Below are positions 23,739-23,865 of a stretch of 23,865 nucleotides of DNA, one piece after another. Numbering within the stretch: the stretch's first letter is position 1; each line of letters starts with the position of its first letter. The stretch is from Planctomycetota bacterium. GTDB lineage: Bacteria > Planctomycetota > Phycisphaerae > WQYP01 > JAJZKY01. The position numbers and the translations under genes are program-made. The notes beneath the pieces were generated by a model. That model worked only from the letters and a program-made list of their open reading frames with translations, had not been told where the DNA came from and did not search any database. Where the stretch lies: positions 1-23,865 of the forward strand of contig JAJZKY010000003.1 of NCBI GenBank assembly GCA_021803885.1, read 5' to 3'.

Positions 23739-23865
23739 CTAGTACCTTGTCTGTGTGATTGAGTAATGAAGTTTCCGTCGAGCCTGTTTGCGCGTGAAGT
23801 TCCACTTGATGGTGGTTCCGTTGCGGTTGGTGCGGCCGTCCCACGCCCGCACCTCGTGCTGCAGT
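23739..23865 (-). CDS. IS630-family transposase, C-terminal part (runs off the window)
   Basis: Read on the minus strand from the window edge to the TAG at 23741-23739, 41 residues include LQHEVRAWDGRTN and TIKWNFTRKQARRKL. This matches the usual end of IS630-type transposases (E-x-W-x3-R-N-x8-W-x-F-T-x2-D/Q-AR-x-KL). The N-terminal part and DDE residues lie beyond the window, so completeness cannot be judged. The last residues (HYSITQTRY) depart from the common KLxRLYP end. The element marks the right limit of the accessory cluster; the ACP promoter lies immediately after it. Confidence 0.68.
   Translation of the reverse strand, partial: LQHEVRAWDGRTNRNGTTIKWNFTRKQARRKLHYSITQTRY

Noticed and set aside
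23599..23844. Open frame of 81 codons on the minus strand at the right edge
   Set aside because: It overlaps the ACP start and lies in a different frame from the recognisable IS630 C-terminus at 23739-23865, which explains the same DNA better.

Overview
The window is an accessory biosynthetic region of about 21 kb bounded on both sides by insertion-sequence DNA. It appears to come from a mid-to-high-GC Gram-negative, soil-type bacterium. FemAB-like acyltransferases, a polysaccharide deacetylase, a UDP-sugar dehydrogenase, an acyl carrier protein and acyl-activating enzymes in one locus recall exopolysaccharide/exosortase-type loci of Acidobacteriota and Proteobacteria. Nothing here proves the phylum, so that assignment is tentative.

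Left edge (1-2723): a C-terminal scrap of an IS4/Tn5-type transposase on the minus strand is followed by an apparently intact insertion sequence. The IS carries a 515-residue DDE transposase with D173, D234 and E270, matching imperfect terminal inverted repeats (about 167-189 and 2066-2089), and a hairpin after the gene. About 630 bp of gene-free DNA follows, with two 25-bp tandem repeats that look like an end of another IS.

Left part of the cluster (2724-6812, minus strand): two FemAB-like GNAT-fold proteins form a tandem pair. The second carries an unusual Cys-x3-Cys-x2-Cys cluster. They are followed by an aldehyde dehydrogenase with all catalytic residues. A 638-bp spacer separates them from the only plus-strand cluster gene, a class III (omega-amine:pyruvate-like) aminotransferase (7451-8845).

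Centre (9094-14342, minus strand): UDP-sugar dehydrogenase, polysaccharide-deacetylase-fold protein, flavin-dependent oxidoreductase and ATP-grasp ligase are tightly spaced, with one ATGA overlap. The likely theme is making and modifying a uronic-acid-containing sugar, with the ATP-grasp enzyme joining a carboxylate to an amine (inference).

Right part (14479-23633, minus strand): acyl carrier protein, left-handed beta-helix acyltransferase, small adenylating enzyme, FabG-like reductase and FATP-like acyl-CoA synthetase form one run with overlapping ends, preceded by a plausible promoter. A second run holds a group II PLP decarboxylase, a MetY-like sulfhydrylase and a MetA-like O-acyltransferase; the last two overlap by one base. 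The right edge (23739-23865) is the C-terminus of an IS630-type transposase running off the window.

Together the genes supply acyl-chain activation and carriage, amino-acid side-chain replacement and decarboxylation, amine/aldehyde conversion, uronate formation and amide-forming or acyl-transferring enzymes. No glycosyltransferase, flippase, polymerase, NRPS/PKS module, exporter or exosortase is present here. A small acylated amine/amino-acid/sugar-acid conjugate, or decoration of an envelope glycan or lipid, is the most economical reading, but the product is unknown.
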